The notes below the pieces were generated by a model. The model made no database searches, had not been told where the DNA came from, and saw nothing but the letters and a program-made list of their open reading frames with translations. A DNA stretch of 64,000 bases from assembly GCA_049687015.1 (NCBI GenBank), contig JBAVIP010000029.1, positions 1-64,000 on the forward strand. The letters run 5' to 3'. The stretch is from Methylotenera_A sp049687015 (lineage in GTDB: Bacteria > Pseudomonadota > Gammaproteobacteria > Burkholderiales > Methylophilaceae). Positions 43,274-53,194 of this stretch are shown here, in pieces (the first letter of the stretch is position 1; every line of letters starts with the position of its first letter). Made by a program: the position numbers and the translations under genes.

Positions 43274-43860
43274 GACTCTACCCCTAAATTTGCTATTGCT
43301 CTACTGCCTAATCCTTGTTTTTCTAAAAGAGCCGCTAAGGTATGTACCGCACGCGAGCAGTGCGTTTTGACGCTACCTTCCGAGCAACCCATCAATGAGG
43401 CAGTTTCAGCTACATCCATGTCCTCCCAGTAACGCAAGACAAAGGCTTCTCGTTGACGTGTGGGCAGCTTTTCAAGCGCTTTTTCGATAATTCTCAGGGT
43501 CTGGCTACGCTCTAACTGAACCACGGGATTATCAGCCTCGTCACCTACATCAATAGTATCCAAAGGATCATAATCTTCCTCCCCATCTTGACCGGCGCCA
43601 AAGGAAGAAAGTAGCGTTGTCCACAGGTTGCGCACTTTTTGCCTGCGCCAAAAATCGCGCATGGTATTTTGCAAAATTCTTTGAAACAACATGGGATACT
43701 CTGCTACAGGTTTATCGGCATATTTTTCAGCCAACTTTAACATAGCATCTTGTACAATATCCAGTGCTGCGTGGTCATCGCGCACAGCATACACTGTTTG
43801 TTTAAATGCACGTCGCTCCACGTCCCGCAAAAAATCTGATAATTCTTGAGAACTAGCCAT
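43270..43860 (-). CDS. ECF-type RNA polymerase sigma factor
   Basis: A 196-residue sigma-70 family protein with region 2 (ALDIVQDAMLKLAEKYAD ... ILQNTMRDFWRRQKVRNLW) and region 4 (LPTRQREAFVLRYWEDMDVAETASLMGCSEGSVKTHCSRAVHTL). The linker is longer and more acidic than usual (about residues 85-115). It heads the operon with DUF3619 and DUF3106. The target regulon is unknown. Confidence 0.93.
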   Translation of the reverse strand: MASSQELSDFLRDVERRAFKQTVYAVRDDHAALDIVQDAMLKLAEKYADKPVAEYPMLFQRILQNTMRDFWRRQKVRNLWTTLLSSFGAGQDGEEDYDPLDTIDVGDEADNPVVQLERSQTLRIIEKALEKLPTRQREAFVLRYWEDMDVAETASLMGCSEGSVKTHCSRAVHTLAALLEKQGLGSRAIANLGVES

Positions 43861-43911
43861 GAATTTTGTTATTTAATCAGCATGAGTTTTGATATTTAAT
43901 CACTGAGTGTA

Positions 43912-43920
43912 ATTATACCA
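43912..43920 (-). promoter_or_regulatory. Extended -10 promoter of the sigma-factor operon
   Basis: On the minus strand TGGTATAAT (43920-43912) combines a perfect -10 with the TGn extension. No good -35 lies 16-18 bp upstream, as is usual for extended -10 promoters. Predicted start is about 45 bases before the ATG. Confidence 0.55.
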
Positions 43921-44020
43921 GCTTTAAGTTTTGTGCTGACTTAGGTTTTATGGGCTGGCTTGTATTAGTCTGGCTTTTGGTTACAATCCATCATAATACT
44001 AGGTTGGGTTTGGGGTTGAA

Positions 44021-44266
44021 ATGAATATGGTACGTATTTTGTTACTGATTATTTTAGTTTGGGTGCTGTATCGCATAGTGAAACGCATTGCCGCAAGCTC
44101 AAATGCAAAGCCTGCACAATCCGGCATAGAAGAAAAGTTTGTGCAATGCGCACATTGCGGTTGCCATGTGCCGGAAAGTGAAAGTCAAATCAAAAATAAT
44201 AAAATTTATTGTAACAGCCCAGAATGCCAGAATTTAGATCATCAGAAAAATCAGCATGGCGATTGA
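44021..44266 (+). CDS. PP0621-family small zinc-ribbon membrane protein
   Basis: An 81-residue protein: N-terminal membrane helix (about 4-20), then a small metal-binding ribbon with Cys in VQCAHCGCHV and YCNSPECQN. It overlaps pilS by 11 bp, an arrangement conserved ahead of pilSR in Betaproteobacteria, suggesting a link with PilS. Function unproven. Confidence 0.87.
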   Translation: MNMVRILLLIILVWVLYRIVKRIAASSNAKPAQSGIEEKFVQCAHCGCHVPESESQIKNNKIYCNSPECQNLDHQKNQHGD

Positions 44267-45881
44267 TTTAATTGCTAACTTAGACAACAAGATCACCGCT
44301 ACGCGCTGGCGCAGCCTTAAGCTTTATAACGCTTATCGATTTCTGATTGCGTTGCTGCTTTTGGTAACGCAGGATTTGTTGAACAGTGACAATTGGTTGC
44401 AGAGCGCTAGGGCAGATCTGTTTTCAGCATTGGTACTTGGCTATTTTGCTTTCAGCATCATTTCGGCCATTTCTACCTGGTTAGAAAAACCCGATATTGA
44501 CTTCATTCTACCGATTCAAATCATCATCGATATTGTATTTATTGTGCTGTTGATGCATGCGCAGGACGGCAGCCAGAGTGGTGTTGGTTTATTATTAATT
44601 ATCACTATTGCCAGCGCCAGTTTAATTAGTGAAGGCCGCTTAGCCTTATTCTATGCGTCCATAGCCAGCATCGGAATACTACTTGAGCAATCCTATCGTA
44701 TTTTATTTATTGATAAGGCGGGCAGCAATTACACGCCTGCGGTATTGCTGAGTTTGGGTTGCTTTGCCACGGCCTGGCTGGCATACAGTCTTGCCAAACG
44801 TGCAAAACAAAGTGAATTACTAGCCTCGCAACGCGGCCTGGATGTACAGAATATGGCGCAGATCAATGCCCTGATTACGCATGAGATGCAAGATGGGGTG
44901 CTGGTAGTAGATCAGGAATTTCAGATTAAGCATCACAACACTCAGGCAGAGGTGCTGCTCGGCTTGGAATCCAAAAATTGGCAGGAAAAACCGCTCAGCG
45001 AAGTTTCACCTGAAATGGCAAGCATGATGCAACATTGGCTGGAAGAGGCGGAACCATCGCATGATTTTGCACCAACCCATATTGCAACACCTAATATTCT
45101 TAAGCTAAACACGCTCTCACGCGAATTGCGGCTCAGGTTTTTGCCCATTTCAGAAAACCGCCACCAAGGGGCGGTGATCTTTATTGAAGACTGGTCGCAG
45201 ATGCAAACGCAGGCGCATCAAGTCAAATTGGCTGCACTGGGCCGATTAACCGCCAATATTGCCCACGAAATTCGTAATCCGCTTAGCGCGATCAGCCATG
45301 CCAATCAATTATTGCAAGAAGAAGACACCGACCCGGCTACCAAGCGCATGTTGCAAATCATTGGTGACAATGTGCAACGACTGGATCAAATCATTAAGGA
45401 CATTCTGGAACTGAATCGACGCGACCGCACCAACCAGGAAGTGATTCACCTGGAACATTTTATTTTTGATTTTTATACGCAATTTTGCGCGGTAGAAAAA
45501 ATCCCTGCTTCCTGTTTTAAGCTGACTTTGATTAATGCAGAAACCGTTATTTCGTTTGATCGCCGACATTTAAATCAAATTTTATGGAATCTGTGTAAAA
45601 ATGGCTGGCGCCACTGTAAAAAAGCCGAAAATAGCCTAAAATTGACGCTTGCTTTGACAGAAAAAACAAAAACGGTGCATATCGAAATCAGTGATGATGG
45701 TGAAGGTATTCCTGAAAACGTGCGTAGCCATTTATTTGAGCCGTTTTTCACCACCGAGAAGTCTGGTACCGGGCTTGGCCTTTATATTGCGCGTGAACTA
45801 GCTGATGCCAATGGTGCAAGGCTGCAATATAAGTCTTCAGACGTTGGCACGCAATTTTTCATCCATATCAAAAAGGTTTAG
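44256..45881 (+). CDS. pilS: Two-component sensor kinase PilS
   Basis: A 541-residue kinase with about six membrane segments in residues 25-180, a PAS-like domain about 200-315 (INALITHEMQDGVLVVDQ), phospho-acceptor His337 in IAHEIRNPLSAI, N box QILWNLCKNGWRHCKK and G boxes DDGEGIPE and GTGLGLYIA. In Pseudomonas PilS controls pilA through PilR by sensing pilin in the membrane. It precedes pilR by 6 bp. Confidence 0.93.
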   Translation: MAIDLIANLDNKITATRWRSLKLYNAYRFLIALLLLVTQDLLNSDNWLQSARADLFSALVLGYFAFSIISAISTWLEKPDIDFILPIQIIIDIVFIVLLMHAQDGSQSGVGLLLIITIASASLISEGRLALFYASIASIGILLEQSYRILFIDKAGSNYTPAVLLSLGCFATAWLAYSLAKRAKQSELLASQRGLDVQNMAQINALITHEMQDGVLVVDQEFQIKHHNTQAEVLLGLESKNWQEKPLSEVSPEMASMMQHWLEEAEPSHDFAPTHIATPNILKLNTLSRELRLRFLPISENRHQGAVIFIEDWSQMQTQAHQVKLAALGRLTANIAHEIRNPLSAISHANQLLQEEDTDPATKRMLQIIGDNVQRLDQIIKDILELNRRDRTNQEVIHLEHFIFDFYTQFCAVEKIPASCFKLTLINAETVISFDRRHLNQILWNLCKNGWRHCKKAENSLKLTLALTEKTKTVHIEISDDGEGIPENVRSHLFEPFFTTEKSGTGLGLYIARELADANGARLQYKSSDVGTQFFIHIKKV

Positions 45882-45887
45882 TACTGA

Positions 45888-47285
45888 ATGGCGCAACAAT
45901 TTAATTGTTTGGTAGTTGATGACGAAACCGACATCCGCGAGCTGGTGGTTTTGACACTGGAACGCATGGATATCAGGGCTGATAGCGCCGGCAATTTGGA
46001 AGAGGCCAAACAGCTGTTGGCCAGTAGAAAGTATGATCTATGTCTAACCGACATGCGGCTGCCAGATGGGCTGGGGTTAGAATTGGTGCAACATATTTCA
46101 GCCAACTATGTGGGTTTGCCGGTGGCGGTGATTACCGCTTATGGTAGCGCAGAAAATGCAGTGTCCGCCTTGAAAGCTGGTGCATTTGATTATTTAACCA
46201 AGCCCATTTCTCTCAAACAATTGCGCCCGCTAGTGGAATCCGCACTTAAACTCTCGAGCACCGATGTAAAAGAAACACAAAATACGGGCGATTTAATCGG
46301 CAACTCAGCTGCCATGAGCTATGTGCGCACCATGATAGAAAAGCTCGCGCGCAGCCAGGCGCCTGTTTATATCAGCGGCGAATCAGGTAGCGGTAAAGAA
46401 CTGGCAGCCAGGCTGATTCACAGCAACAGCTCACGCCGCGACAAAGCCTTTATTGCCGTCAACTGTGGTGCAATTCCCGAAAATCTTATGGAAAGTGAAT
46501 TTTTTGGTTATAAAAAAGGCGCTTTTACCGGCGCAGCACAGGACACCTTAGGCTTATTCCAGGCCGCGAACGGCGGTACGTTATTTTTGGACGAAGTGGC
46601 TGATTTACCACTCGCCATGCAAGTAAAGTTATTGCGCGCGATTCAGGAGAAAAAGGTACGCAGCGTGGGCGGCACGACAGAAGAAGCGGTGGATGTGCGC
46701 ATTATCAGCGCGACGCATAAGAATTTAAGCACCCTGATGGAACAAGGCTTATTCAGACAGGATTTATATTACCGCCTCAACGTCATTCAACTCAAAATGC
46801 CCGCATTGCGAGACCGTCCCGAAGACATCCCGGAGCTTACACAAAAACTATTGCAAAAACTGTGTCAAGCACAATCCATTGCTGTTCCTGTACTTGAAGA
46901 AAGCGCTTCAAAACTTATTTCAGAATTGCACTTTGCCGGCAATGTGCGCGAACTGGAAAACATGCTGGAACGTGCGCTGGCTTTGTGTGATGGAAAAAAA
47001 ATCAGCACCGATGATTTATTTATGGGCGAAGAAATCAAGGTCAGAAGTGAAGACACCGGCCATTTTGACCCGGGTAAAACACTGGAGATCGGTTTGCCGG
47101 AGTATCTGGAAGACATTGAAAAACGCGCGATTATAAAAGCTTTAAGCAAAGCCAATAACAACAAAACTGCCGCTGCTAAGTTACTGGGAGTAAGTTTTAG
47201 AACGCTACGTTATCGCTTGGCCAAGCTAGGTCTTGCCAAAGAGGAAGATGCTGATTTGGAAAGCGATAATTTAGAAGAAAATTAA
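45888..47285 (+). CDS. pilR: Sigma-54-dependent response regulator PilR
   Basis: A 465-residue NtrC-family activator: receiver domain 1-120 with phospho-acceptor Asp55 (LTDMRLPDG), AAA+ domain with Walker A GESGSGKE (164-171) and the sigma-54 contact loop GAFTGA (211-216), and a C-terminal Fis-type HTH (NNNKTAAAKLLGVSFRTLRYRL). A sigma-54 promoter at 24872-24887 is a plausible target in this window. It overlaps the converging exchanger gene by 4 bp. Confidence 0.95.
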   Translation: MAQQFNCLVVDDETDIRELVVLTLERMDIRADSAGNLEEAKQLLASRKYDLCLTDMRLPDGLGLELVQHISANYVGLPVAVITAYGSAENAVSALKAGAFDYLTKPISLKQLRPLVESALKLSSTDVKETQNTGDLIGNSAAMSYVRTMIEKLARSQAPVYISGESGSGKELAARLIHSNSSRRDKAFIAVNCGAIPENLMESEFFGYKKGAFTGAAQDTLGLFQAANGGTLFLDEVADLPLAMQVKLLRAIQEKKVRSVGGTTEEAVDVRIISATHKNLSTLMEQGLFRQDLYYRLNVIQLKMPALRDRPEDIPELTQKLLQKLCQAQSIAVPVLEESASKLISELHFAGNVRELENMLERALALCDGKKISTDDLFMGEEIKVRSEDTGHFDPGKTLEIGLPEYLEDIEKRAIIKALSKANNNKTAAAKLLGVSFRTLRYRLAKLGLAKEEDADLESDNLEEN

Positions 47286-48283
47286 CTGAGCGCAATGACC
47301 AAATAACCAATATACAAAGTGCCATTTACCAGCAAATGCCATATACGAATACCGCCTTTTGCCATTAAATAACGCATCCAAGCTGCTGCTACCAACGTAA
47401 TAATAATGCCCCAGAGCACCTCTTTACGTGGCTCCCAGGGCGTGAGCATAATACCAATAGCAGGCAATAACGTTCCTTGAAAAACCATTGCGCCAGTAAT
47501 ATTACCGAACGCTAGCGTGTCTTTGCCTTTGCGTACCCACAAGATACTATTTACCTTTTCTGGCAATTCAGTCGCGATAGGAATAATAAGCAAAGATAAC
47601 AATAGCGCTGAAATTCCCATGATTTGAGCCGCCTCCTCAACCCCATTAATAAAGCCCTTTGCGCCCGCAATCAACAATCCTAAGCCCAATAAAAGCTGTA
47701 TCACAATCACCACCATGTTATTAGGCAAACCAAGTTTACATAAGAACATGTCACTTTCTGCTTCAGTGGCGTGACCATCCTCCACAAGTGCTTTAGAGGC
47801 GCGAATAGTCATCATCACATAAATAAAATAAATCATGACCATGCAAAAACCAAGGGCGTAACGCACCGTAGCCTGGCTGTGCGGCACAAAAAGTGCAATG
47901 GTGGCAAACCCAAATGCAATAAGAAAAAAGTTAAGATCCCGTGTTAAGCCGGTACGCTCCGGCCTTAAATGGCCTTGTGTACCGCGACGTTTCCACACCG
48001 AAACCGCCATTAAGCAAACTGACAAAGTAGATAGCATCAATGGCGCACCCAAAATCGCACCCACGCCAATTTCCTCATTGGTCGCTACGTTTTGTGTACC
48101 CGCAAGCAATGCGAGCAAGGGCACCATGGTTTCTGGCAAGGCTGTGCCAACTGCAGCAAATAGTGAACCTGTCACACCTTCAGAAATACCGAGTTTTTCG
48201 CCCAAATGCTCCAGCGCGTTGGTGAACACCTCCGCCGCAATTAAAATTACCACCAACATCACCAAAAGCTGCACAAAAATCAT
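47282..48283 (-). CDS. Sodium/calcium exchanger-family (CaCA) membrane protein
   Basis: A 333-residue protein with about ten membrane helices and two alpha repeats: GTALPETMVPLLALLAG with GVGAILGAP, and PIATELPEKVNSILWV with GNITGAMVFQG. The conserved acidic residue in each repeat (PET, PEK) binds the cation. The ion specificity cannot be read from sequence. Divergent from ampD. Confidence 0.9.
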   Translation of the reverse strand: MIFVQLLVMLVVILIAAEVFTNALEHLGEKLGISEGVTGSLFAAVGTALPETMVPLLALLAGTQNVATNEEIGVGAILGAPLMLSTLSVCLMAVSVWKRRGTQGHLRPERTGLTRDLNFFLIAFGFATIALFVPHSQATVRYALGFCMVMIYFIYVMMTIRASKALVEDGHATEAESDMFLCKLGLPNNMVVIVIQLLLGLGLLIAGAKGFINGVEEAAQIMGISALLLSLLIIPIATELPEKVNSILWVRKGKDTLAFGNITGAMVFQGTLLPAIGIMLTPWEPRKEVLWGIIITLVAAAWMRYLMAKGGIRIWHLLVNGTLYIGYLVIALS

Positions 48284-48346
48284 TACTTTACCTTTACAAT
48301 AAACTACTTAATAAACAGAATTTTAGCTGATAACACCCCTACTTGC

Positions 48347-48907
48347 ATGTCCACCCAACAATTAAAAATGCATAAATTAAAACTAAATGCCTCAGGTTAT
48401 GTTGAATCTGCTACACAAACCGCATCACCAAATTATGATGCAAGGCCAGAAAACTGTTCGGTTAACATGGTTGTCATTCATAACATCAGCCTGCCGCCCA
48501 ATGAATACGGGGGTTCTGGCATCGTGCAGTTATTTACCAATCAGCTTAACCCAAATGAACATCCTTACTATGCCGAGATTCACACCCGCAAAGTGTCGTC
48601 ACACTTTCTCATACGGCGTGATGGTGAGCTCATTCAATTTGTGTCGTGCTTACAGCGGGCTTGGCATGCCGGTGTATCGAGCTGGCAAGGGCGTGAACGT
48701 TGTAACGATTTTTCGGTCGGAGTAGAGCTGGAAGGCAGTGATTTTGAGGCTTTTGAGCCTGCACAATATCGCACACTCAAATCGCTAATTAAAAGCTTAA
48801 AGCACACTTACCCTATTCAACATATTGTAGGGCATTCAGATATTGCACCAGGCCGCAAAACCGATCCTGGACCATATTTTGATTGGCATAAGATAATAAA
48901 AGACTAA
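48347..48907 (+). CDS. ampD: 1,6-anhydro-N-acetylmuramyl-L-alanine amidase AmpD
   Basis: A 186-residue cytoplasmic zinc amidase: zinc ligands in VVIHNISLPP (His45) and GHSDIAPGRKTDPG near the C-terminus; YGGSGIVQLFTNQLN and SSHFLIRRDGELIQFV are family blocks. It cleaves recycled muropeptides. No signal peptide. It lies 9 bp ahead of an RND efflux operon. Confidence 0.95.
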   Translation: MSTQQLKMHKLKLNASGYVESATQTASPNYDARPENCSVNMVVIHNISLPPNEYGGSGIVQLFTNQLNPNEHPYYAEIHTRKVSSHFLIRRDGELIQFVSCLQRAWHAGVSSWQGRERCNDFSVGVELEGSDFEAFEPAQYRTLKSLIKSLKHTYPIQHIVGHSDIAPGRKTDPGPYFDWHKIIKD

Positions 48908-48915
48908 AAATTATA

Positions 48916-50016
48916 ATGAAAACAATTAGGTACAACATCTCTTCCTCTCTTTTTATCGGGCTGCTGTCTTTGCTATTGATAGCCTGCAGTGCAAAAGACA
49001 GTAAAGACTCTGAAAAATCTGAAAAAAAAGGGCAAAAACCTACCCTCGTTACTGTCACGCAAGTTAAAAACCAAGCTATCGAGACCACAGAAGTAACCAT
49101 CGGTTCGCTCGAAGGCTTAGTTGACCCAACGGTGGCGGCAGAGGTGGCTGCACGCGTTGTTAAAGTGCTTGTTAACCCTGGTGAAACAGTTAAACAAGGG
49201 CAGCTTATCGCCACTCTAGATGCCGCCGATTTCACCATGCAGCGCAATGAAGCGCAGGCAGAAATTGCACGCATTCAGGCATTACTGGAGAATCAGGCCA
49301 AAACCGTTGCCCGCAACCAGGCCTTGGTCGATAAAAAATTCATCTCCCAAAACGCGGTAGATAACGACATCGCACAGCAAAATGTGCTCAAACAGCAGCT
49401 TGAAGCAGCAAAAGCGCGCATCGGCAGCATTAATCATGACAGCAGCAAAACCAGGGTGATTGCGCCAGTCAGCGGTGTGGTAGAGAAGAAACTGGTTGAT
49501 ACGGGCGATTTCGTGCGTGTTGGGGATCCCATCGTGCAAATTATTTCCAAACAGAGATTACGTGCGCATTTACCTTTTCCCGAACAGATTGGTGCGCAAC
49601 TTAAACCCGGACTCAAAGTGCGCCTCAGCACACCCACCAGCGATAAACCGGTCGAAACGGTGATTCATGAATTAAAACCCATGATCACTGAAGGTAGCCG
49701 CACGGTGGATGTGATTGCCGACGTGGTTGATGCGCCCGGCTGGCAACCTGGTGCCAGCGTCACAGGTACAGTGATTTTAGGTGAGCAAGCTGCCGCCATG
49801 ATGATCCCCGAGCAAAGTTTGGTGTTGCGCCCTGCGGGTGAGGTGGTTTACGTAGTGCGCGACAATATTGCGTATCAGGCCGTCGTAAAAACCGGCTTGC
49901 GCCAAAACGGCTTAATCGAGCTGCTGGAAGGCTTGAAAACGAATGATGTTATCGTAGTGGATGGCGCTGGTTTTTTGACGGACAAAGCTCCAGTTAGCGT
50001 TCAAAAGGTCAAATAA
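48916..50016 (+). CDS. RND efflux periplasmic adaptor (membrane fusion lipoprotein)
   Basis: A 366-residue adaptor with a lipoprotein signal whose lipobox is LIAC (Cys near residue 24). It has the split biotinyl-lipoyl domain (RVVKVLVNPGETVKQGQLIA and TRVIAPVSGVVEKKLVDTGDFV) around a helical hairpin (residues about 105-170) and beta-barrel parts. It bridges the inner membrane pump and an outer-membrane channel. Its stop overlaps the pump gene start by 1 bp. Confidence 0.93.
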   Translation: MKTIRYNISSSLFIGLLSLLLIACSAKDSKDSEKSEKKGQKPTLVTVTQVKNQAIETTEVTIGSLEGLVDPTVAAEVAARVVKVLVNPGETVKQGQLIATLDAADFTMQRNEAQAEIARIQALLENQAKTVARNQALVDKKFISQNAVDNDIAQQNVLKQQLEAAKARIGSINHDSSKTRVIAPVSGVVEKKLVDTGDFVRVGDPIVQIISKQRLRAHLPFPEQIGAQLKPGLKVRLSTPTSDKPVETVIHELKPMITEGSRTVDVIADVVDAPGWQPGASVTGTVILGEQAAAMMIPEQSLVLRPAGEVVYVVRDNIAYQAVVKTGLRQNGLIELLEGLKTNDVIVVDGAGFLTDKAPVSVQKVK

Positions 50017-53000
50017 TGACGCTACCTGAGCTATCAATTAAGCGTCACGTCCTCGCCTGGATGTTGTCTGGCGTCATCATACTATTTGGCCTTATTGCTT
50101 ATCAGCGCATTGGCGTAGACCGCATCCCGTCTATTGATTTTCCGATCATTATGATCAACACTACTTTGCGTGGTGCTGACCCGGATGTTGTTGATACCAG
50201 CATCACCAGTGTGATTGAATCTGCCGTCAACACTACACCTGGCATTGAGCATATTGAGTCAGCTTCATCACCCGGCGTTTCCAGCATCAAAATTACTTTT
50301 GCGCTAAGTAAAGATATCGACGTGGCGTATAACGAGGTGCAATCCAAGGTAAGCCAGATATTACGACGCTTACCTACCGACACCGATCCTCCAACAGTGC
50401 AAAAGGTCGATACCAACGCCGCACCCGTGATCTGGCTGGCTTTGAGCGGCGACCGCACCATCCAGCAGCTCAATTTGTACGCCAATAACGTACTGAAGAA
50501 GAAATTTGAAACGATTCAAGGCGTGGGCGAGGTGCAATTAGGCGGACGCCGCGACCGCGTGATTCGCGTCAACGTTTCGCCAGAGCGCATGGCCGCTTAC
50601 AAGCTCACCGCCAACGATTTAATTGCTGCATTTGATCGAGAGCACGTGCAATTACCAGGCGGCTTTTTGGTCAGCCAGCAGGCCGAGCAATTACTCAAGC
50701 TTGATCTTGAGTTTCACAATACTCAAGCACTTGCGGAGATGGTTGTGCTCACTAGAGCAGGTGCTTCAATCCGCCTGAAAGACATAGCCACGATTGAAGA
50801 CGGTATTACCGATAATCGCCAGGTGGCGCGCTACAACGGTAAACCCACGGTGGGGATTGGTATGGTGAAAATCGCCAACGCCAATACGGTGGAAATCATT
50901 AAAGAAGTCGAACGCAGGCTTGAACAAGACATTCGCCCCAACTTGCCGCCAGGCTTGGCACTCGAAATCTCGAGCAACGATTCTATTTTTATTAACCAGC
51001 TTGTCGCATCGCTTAAAGAGCATTTGGTTGAAGGTACGCTGTTTGCCGCGCTGATTGTATTAATCTTTATGCGCTCTTTCAGCTCTACGCTGATGATTTG
51101 TATGGAGATTCCCGTTTCGTTGCTGGGCGCCATCGCGGTGATGTATTTTGCCGGCTACACCTTTAATAGCATGACCTTGCTGGCCTTACTGTTGCTGATT
51201 GGCGTAGTGGTAGATGACGCCATTGTGGTGCGGGAGAGCATTCTACGGCACATGTCCGGCGAAGCTGGCGCAGGCATTAACGCAGCCGACTTAAAAAATC
51301 CGCGTGCGGTTGCAGCATTCCGCACGCGCGCCACCATTATCGGCAGTAACGAAGTGGTATTTGCGGTGCTGGCATCCTCCGCATCGCTGGTGTGCATCTT
51401 CGCGCCGGTGATTTTTATGGATGGCGTCATCGGTATGTTTTTTAAATCTTTTGCCGTGGTAGTTACGTTTGGCGTGCTGGTCTCGCTATTTGTTTCGCTC
51501 ACGCTGACACCCATGCTTTGTTCGCGCTATCTTAGCGTTACCCACAATGAAAATGCGCTTTACAAGGCTATTGGCCGCGGGTTGAATACTCTGGAAAGCG
51601 CTTACAAAAAACTGTTGCACTTCGCGCTCGATCATCGCGGCCAAGTATTGCTATTCACCGCCATATTCGTTGGTGTAACCGGTTTTTATTCACTCAAACA
51701 TGTCGCTAAAGACTTTGTGCCGGAAGCAGATGAAAGCAGCTTCAGCATCAGCATCAAAACCCCTTTAGGTTCAAGTTTGGCCTACACAGACTCACGCCTG
51801 AAACTGGTTGAAGCGACCATCGCCAGCCACAAAGATGAAGTGGCGAGCTACTTTGCCACCATTGGCGCGGGTTCTCGCGGGCAAGTCAACCAGGGCAATG
51901 TGAACGTGCGCTTGAAGCCTAAAGAAGAACGCGCCAAGAGCCAGCAAATACTGATTAAAGATTTGAAAAAAGAGTTCGATAAAATTCCTGGCGTGCGCGC
52001 GATTCCGTCTCCTACTTCTATCGTACGCGGTCAACGTTCCGAGAAACTGCAATTCAACCTGACAGGCGCAAATTTACAGGAGATTGGCCGTATCTCGCAA
52101 CTGGTGCAGCAAAATCTAAGCAGTAATGCGGATATGGGCAAAGTGGATGTAGACGTACAACTGGATTTACCGCAGCTCAATATGCAGATTGACCGCGCAC
52201 GCGCCGCAACACTAGGCCTGAGCGCTAACGACATTGCCACCGCCGTGAGTTTATATGCTGGCGGCATCAATGTAGCAAAATACAACGACACTACCAGCGA
52301 TGGCCAACGTTATGACATCCGCCTGAAAACTAGTGAAGAAGTGCTTAAAAACGCGGCTGATTTAAGTAAAATCTATCTCAGAAGCAGTAGTGGTGAACTG
52401 GTAAGGTTAGACGCAGTAGCAAGTTTCAAACCTGAACTAGGCGCTGCCGTGATTGGCCGCTATGACTTGCAATATGCAGTGAATTTTTACGCCAACCCCA
52501 ACATGCCGCTGGGCGAGGCAGTTGATCTGGTGAATGCAACCACCACCAAACTGGTACCGCCAAATTACACGGTTAAATTCACAGGCCAAGCCGAAGAGCT
52601 GGGCAAAACCATGAAAAATGTGAAATTTGTATTTCTGCTCGCCTTCGTACTGCTCTACATGGTGCTGGCAAGCCAATTTAACTCATTCATTCAACCATTT
52701 ATCATTATGCTCGCGCAGCCGCTCGCCATTATCGGCGGGCTAATTGCACTACTCATTTCAGGCGACACGCTGAATATTTTCTCAATGATAGGCTTGGTGT
52801 TGCTGATAGGCCTAGTCGCCAAAAACTCAATTCTGCTGGTGGATTTAACCAATCAGCTGCGTGAAAAAGGCGCTGGCATTGACGAAGCACTGAAGGAAGC
52901 CTGCCCAATCAGGTTGCGCCCGGTATTAATGACTTCACTCACCATTATTTTAGCGCTATTGCCCGCCGCATTGGGATTAGGTGCAGGCAGCGAAACCAAC

Positions 53001-53135
53001 CGTCCACTTTCAGTCGCCATTATCGGCGGCATGATTTCTTCAACATTATTGACTTTGGTGGTGGTACCTGCGGCGTATTCGTTAGTAATGAATGGGCTAG
53101 AAAAACTCCAAACCAGAAAGTTTAAAACGAATTAA
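50016..53135 (+). CDS. RND (HAE1-type) efflux pump
   Basis: A 1039-residue inner-membrane transporter with twelve helices and two large periplasmic loops. TM4 carries the proton-relay Asp pair in GVVVDDAIVV, and the N-terminus LPELSIKRHVLAWMLSGVII is typical. Substrates cannot be predicted. It follows its adaptor; there is no outer-membrane factor gene here, so a TolC-like channel must come from elsewhere. Confidence 0.95.
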   Translation: MTLPELSIKRHVLAWMLSGVIILFGLIAYQRIGVDRIPSIDFPIIMINTTLRGADPDVVDTSITSVIESAVNTTPGIEHIESASSPGVSSIKITFALSKDIDVAYNEVQSKVSQILRRLPTDTDPPTVQKVDTNAAPVIWLALSGDRTIQQLNLYANNVLKKKFETIQGVGEVQLGGRRDRVIRVNVSPERMAAYKLTANDLIAAFDREHVQLPGGFLVSQQAEQLLKLDLEFHNTQALAEMVVLTRAGASIRLKDIATIEDGITDNRQVARYNGKPTVGIGMVKIANANTVEIIKEVERRLEQDIRPNLPPGLALEISSNDSIFINQLVASLKEHLVEGTLFAALIVLIFMRSFSSTLMICMEIPVSLLGAIAVMYFAGYTFNSMTLLALLLLIGVVVDDAIVVRESILRHMSGEAGAGINAADLKNPRAVAAFRTRATIIGSNEVVFAVLASSASLVCIFAPVIFMDGVIGMFFKSFAVVVTFGVLVSLFVSLTLTPMLCSRYLSVTHNENALYKAIGRGLNTLESAYKKLLHFALDHRGQVLLFTAIFVGVTGFYSLKHVAKDFVPEADESSFSISIKTPLGSSLAYTDSRLKLVEATIASHKDEVASYFATIGAGSRGQVNQGNVNVRLKPKEERAKSQQILIKDLKKEFDKIPGVRAIPSPTSIVRGQRSEKLQFNLTGANLQEIGRISQLVQQNLSSNADMGKVDVDVQLDLPQLNMQIDRARAATLGLSANDIATAVSLYAGGINVAKYNDTTSDGQRYDIRLKTSEEVLKNAADLSKIYLRSSSGELVRLDAVASFKPELGAAVIGRYDLQYAVNFYANPNMPLGEAVDLVNATTTKLVPPNYTVKFTGQAEELGKTMKNVKFVFLLAFVLLYMVLASQFNSFIQPFIIMLAQPLAIIGGLIALLISGDTLNIFSMIGLVLLIGLVAKNSILLVDLTNQLREKGAGIDEALKEACPIRLRPVLMTSLTIILALLPAALGLGAGSETNRPLSVAIIGGMISSTLLTLVVVPAAYSLVMNGLEKLQTRKFKTN

Positions 53136-53155
53136 GCGTTTTTTCGAAAAAAAAC

Positions 53156-53194
53156 ATGCTCTGTAAGGCAATATCCATGCGGCTCTCAGAGCAT
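53156..53194. terminator. Bidirectional terminator between RND pump and symporter genes
   Basis: ATGCTCTG (53156-53163) / CAGAGCAT (53187-53194) is a perfect 8-bp stem with a 23-base loop; T-rich DNA flanks both sides (CTATTTTTCG to the right, A-rich to the left). It begins right after the symporter stop codon and 20 bp after the pump stop. Confidence 0.65.
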
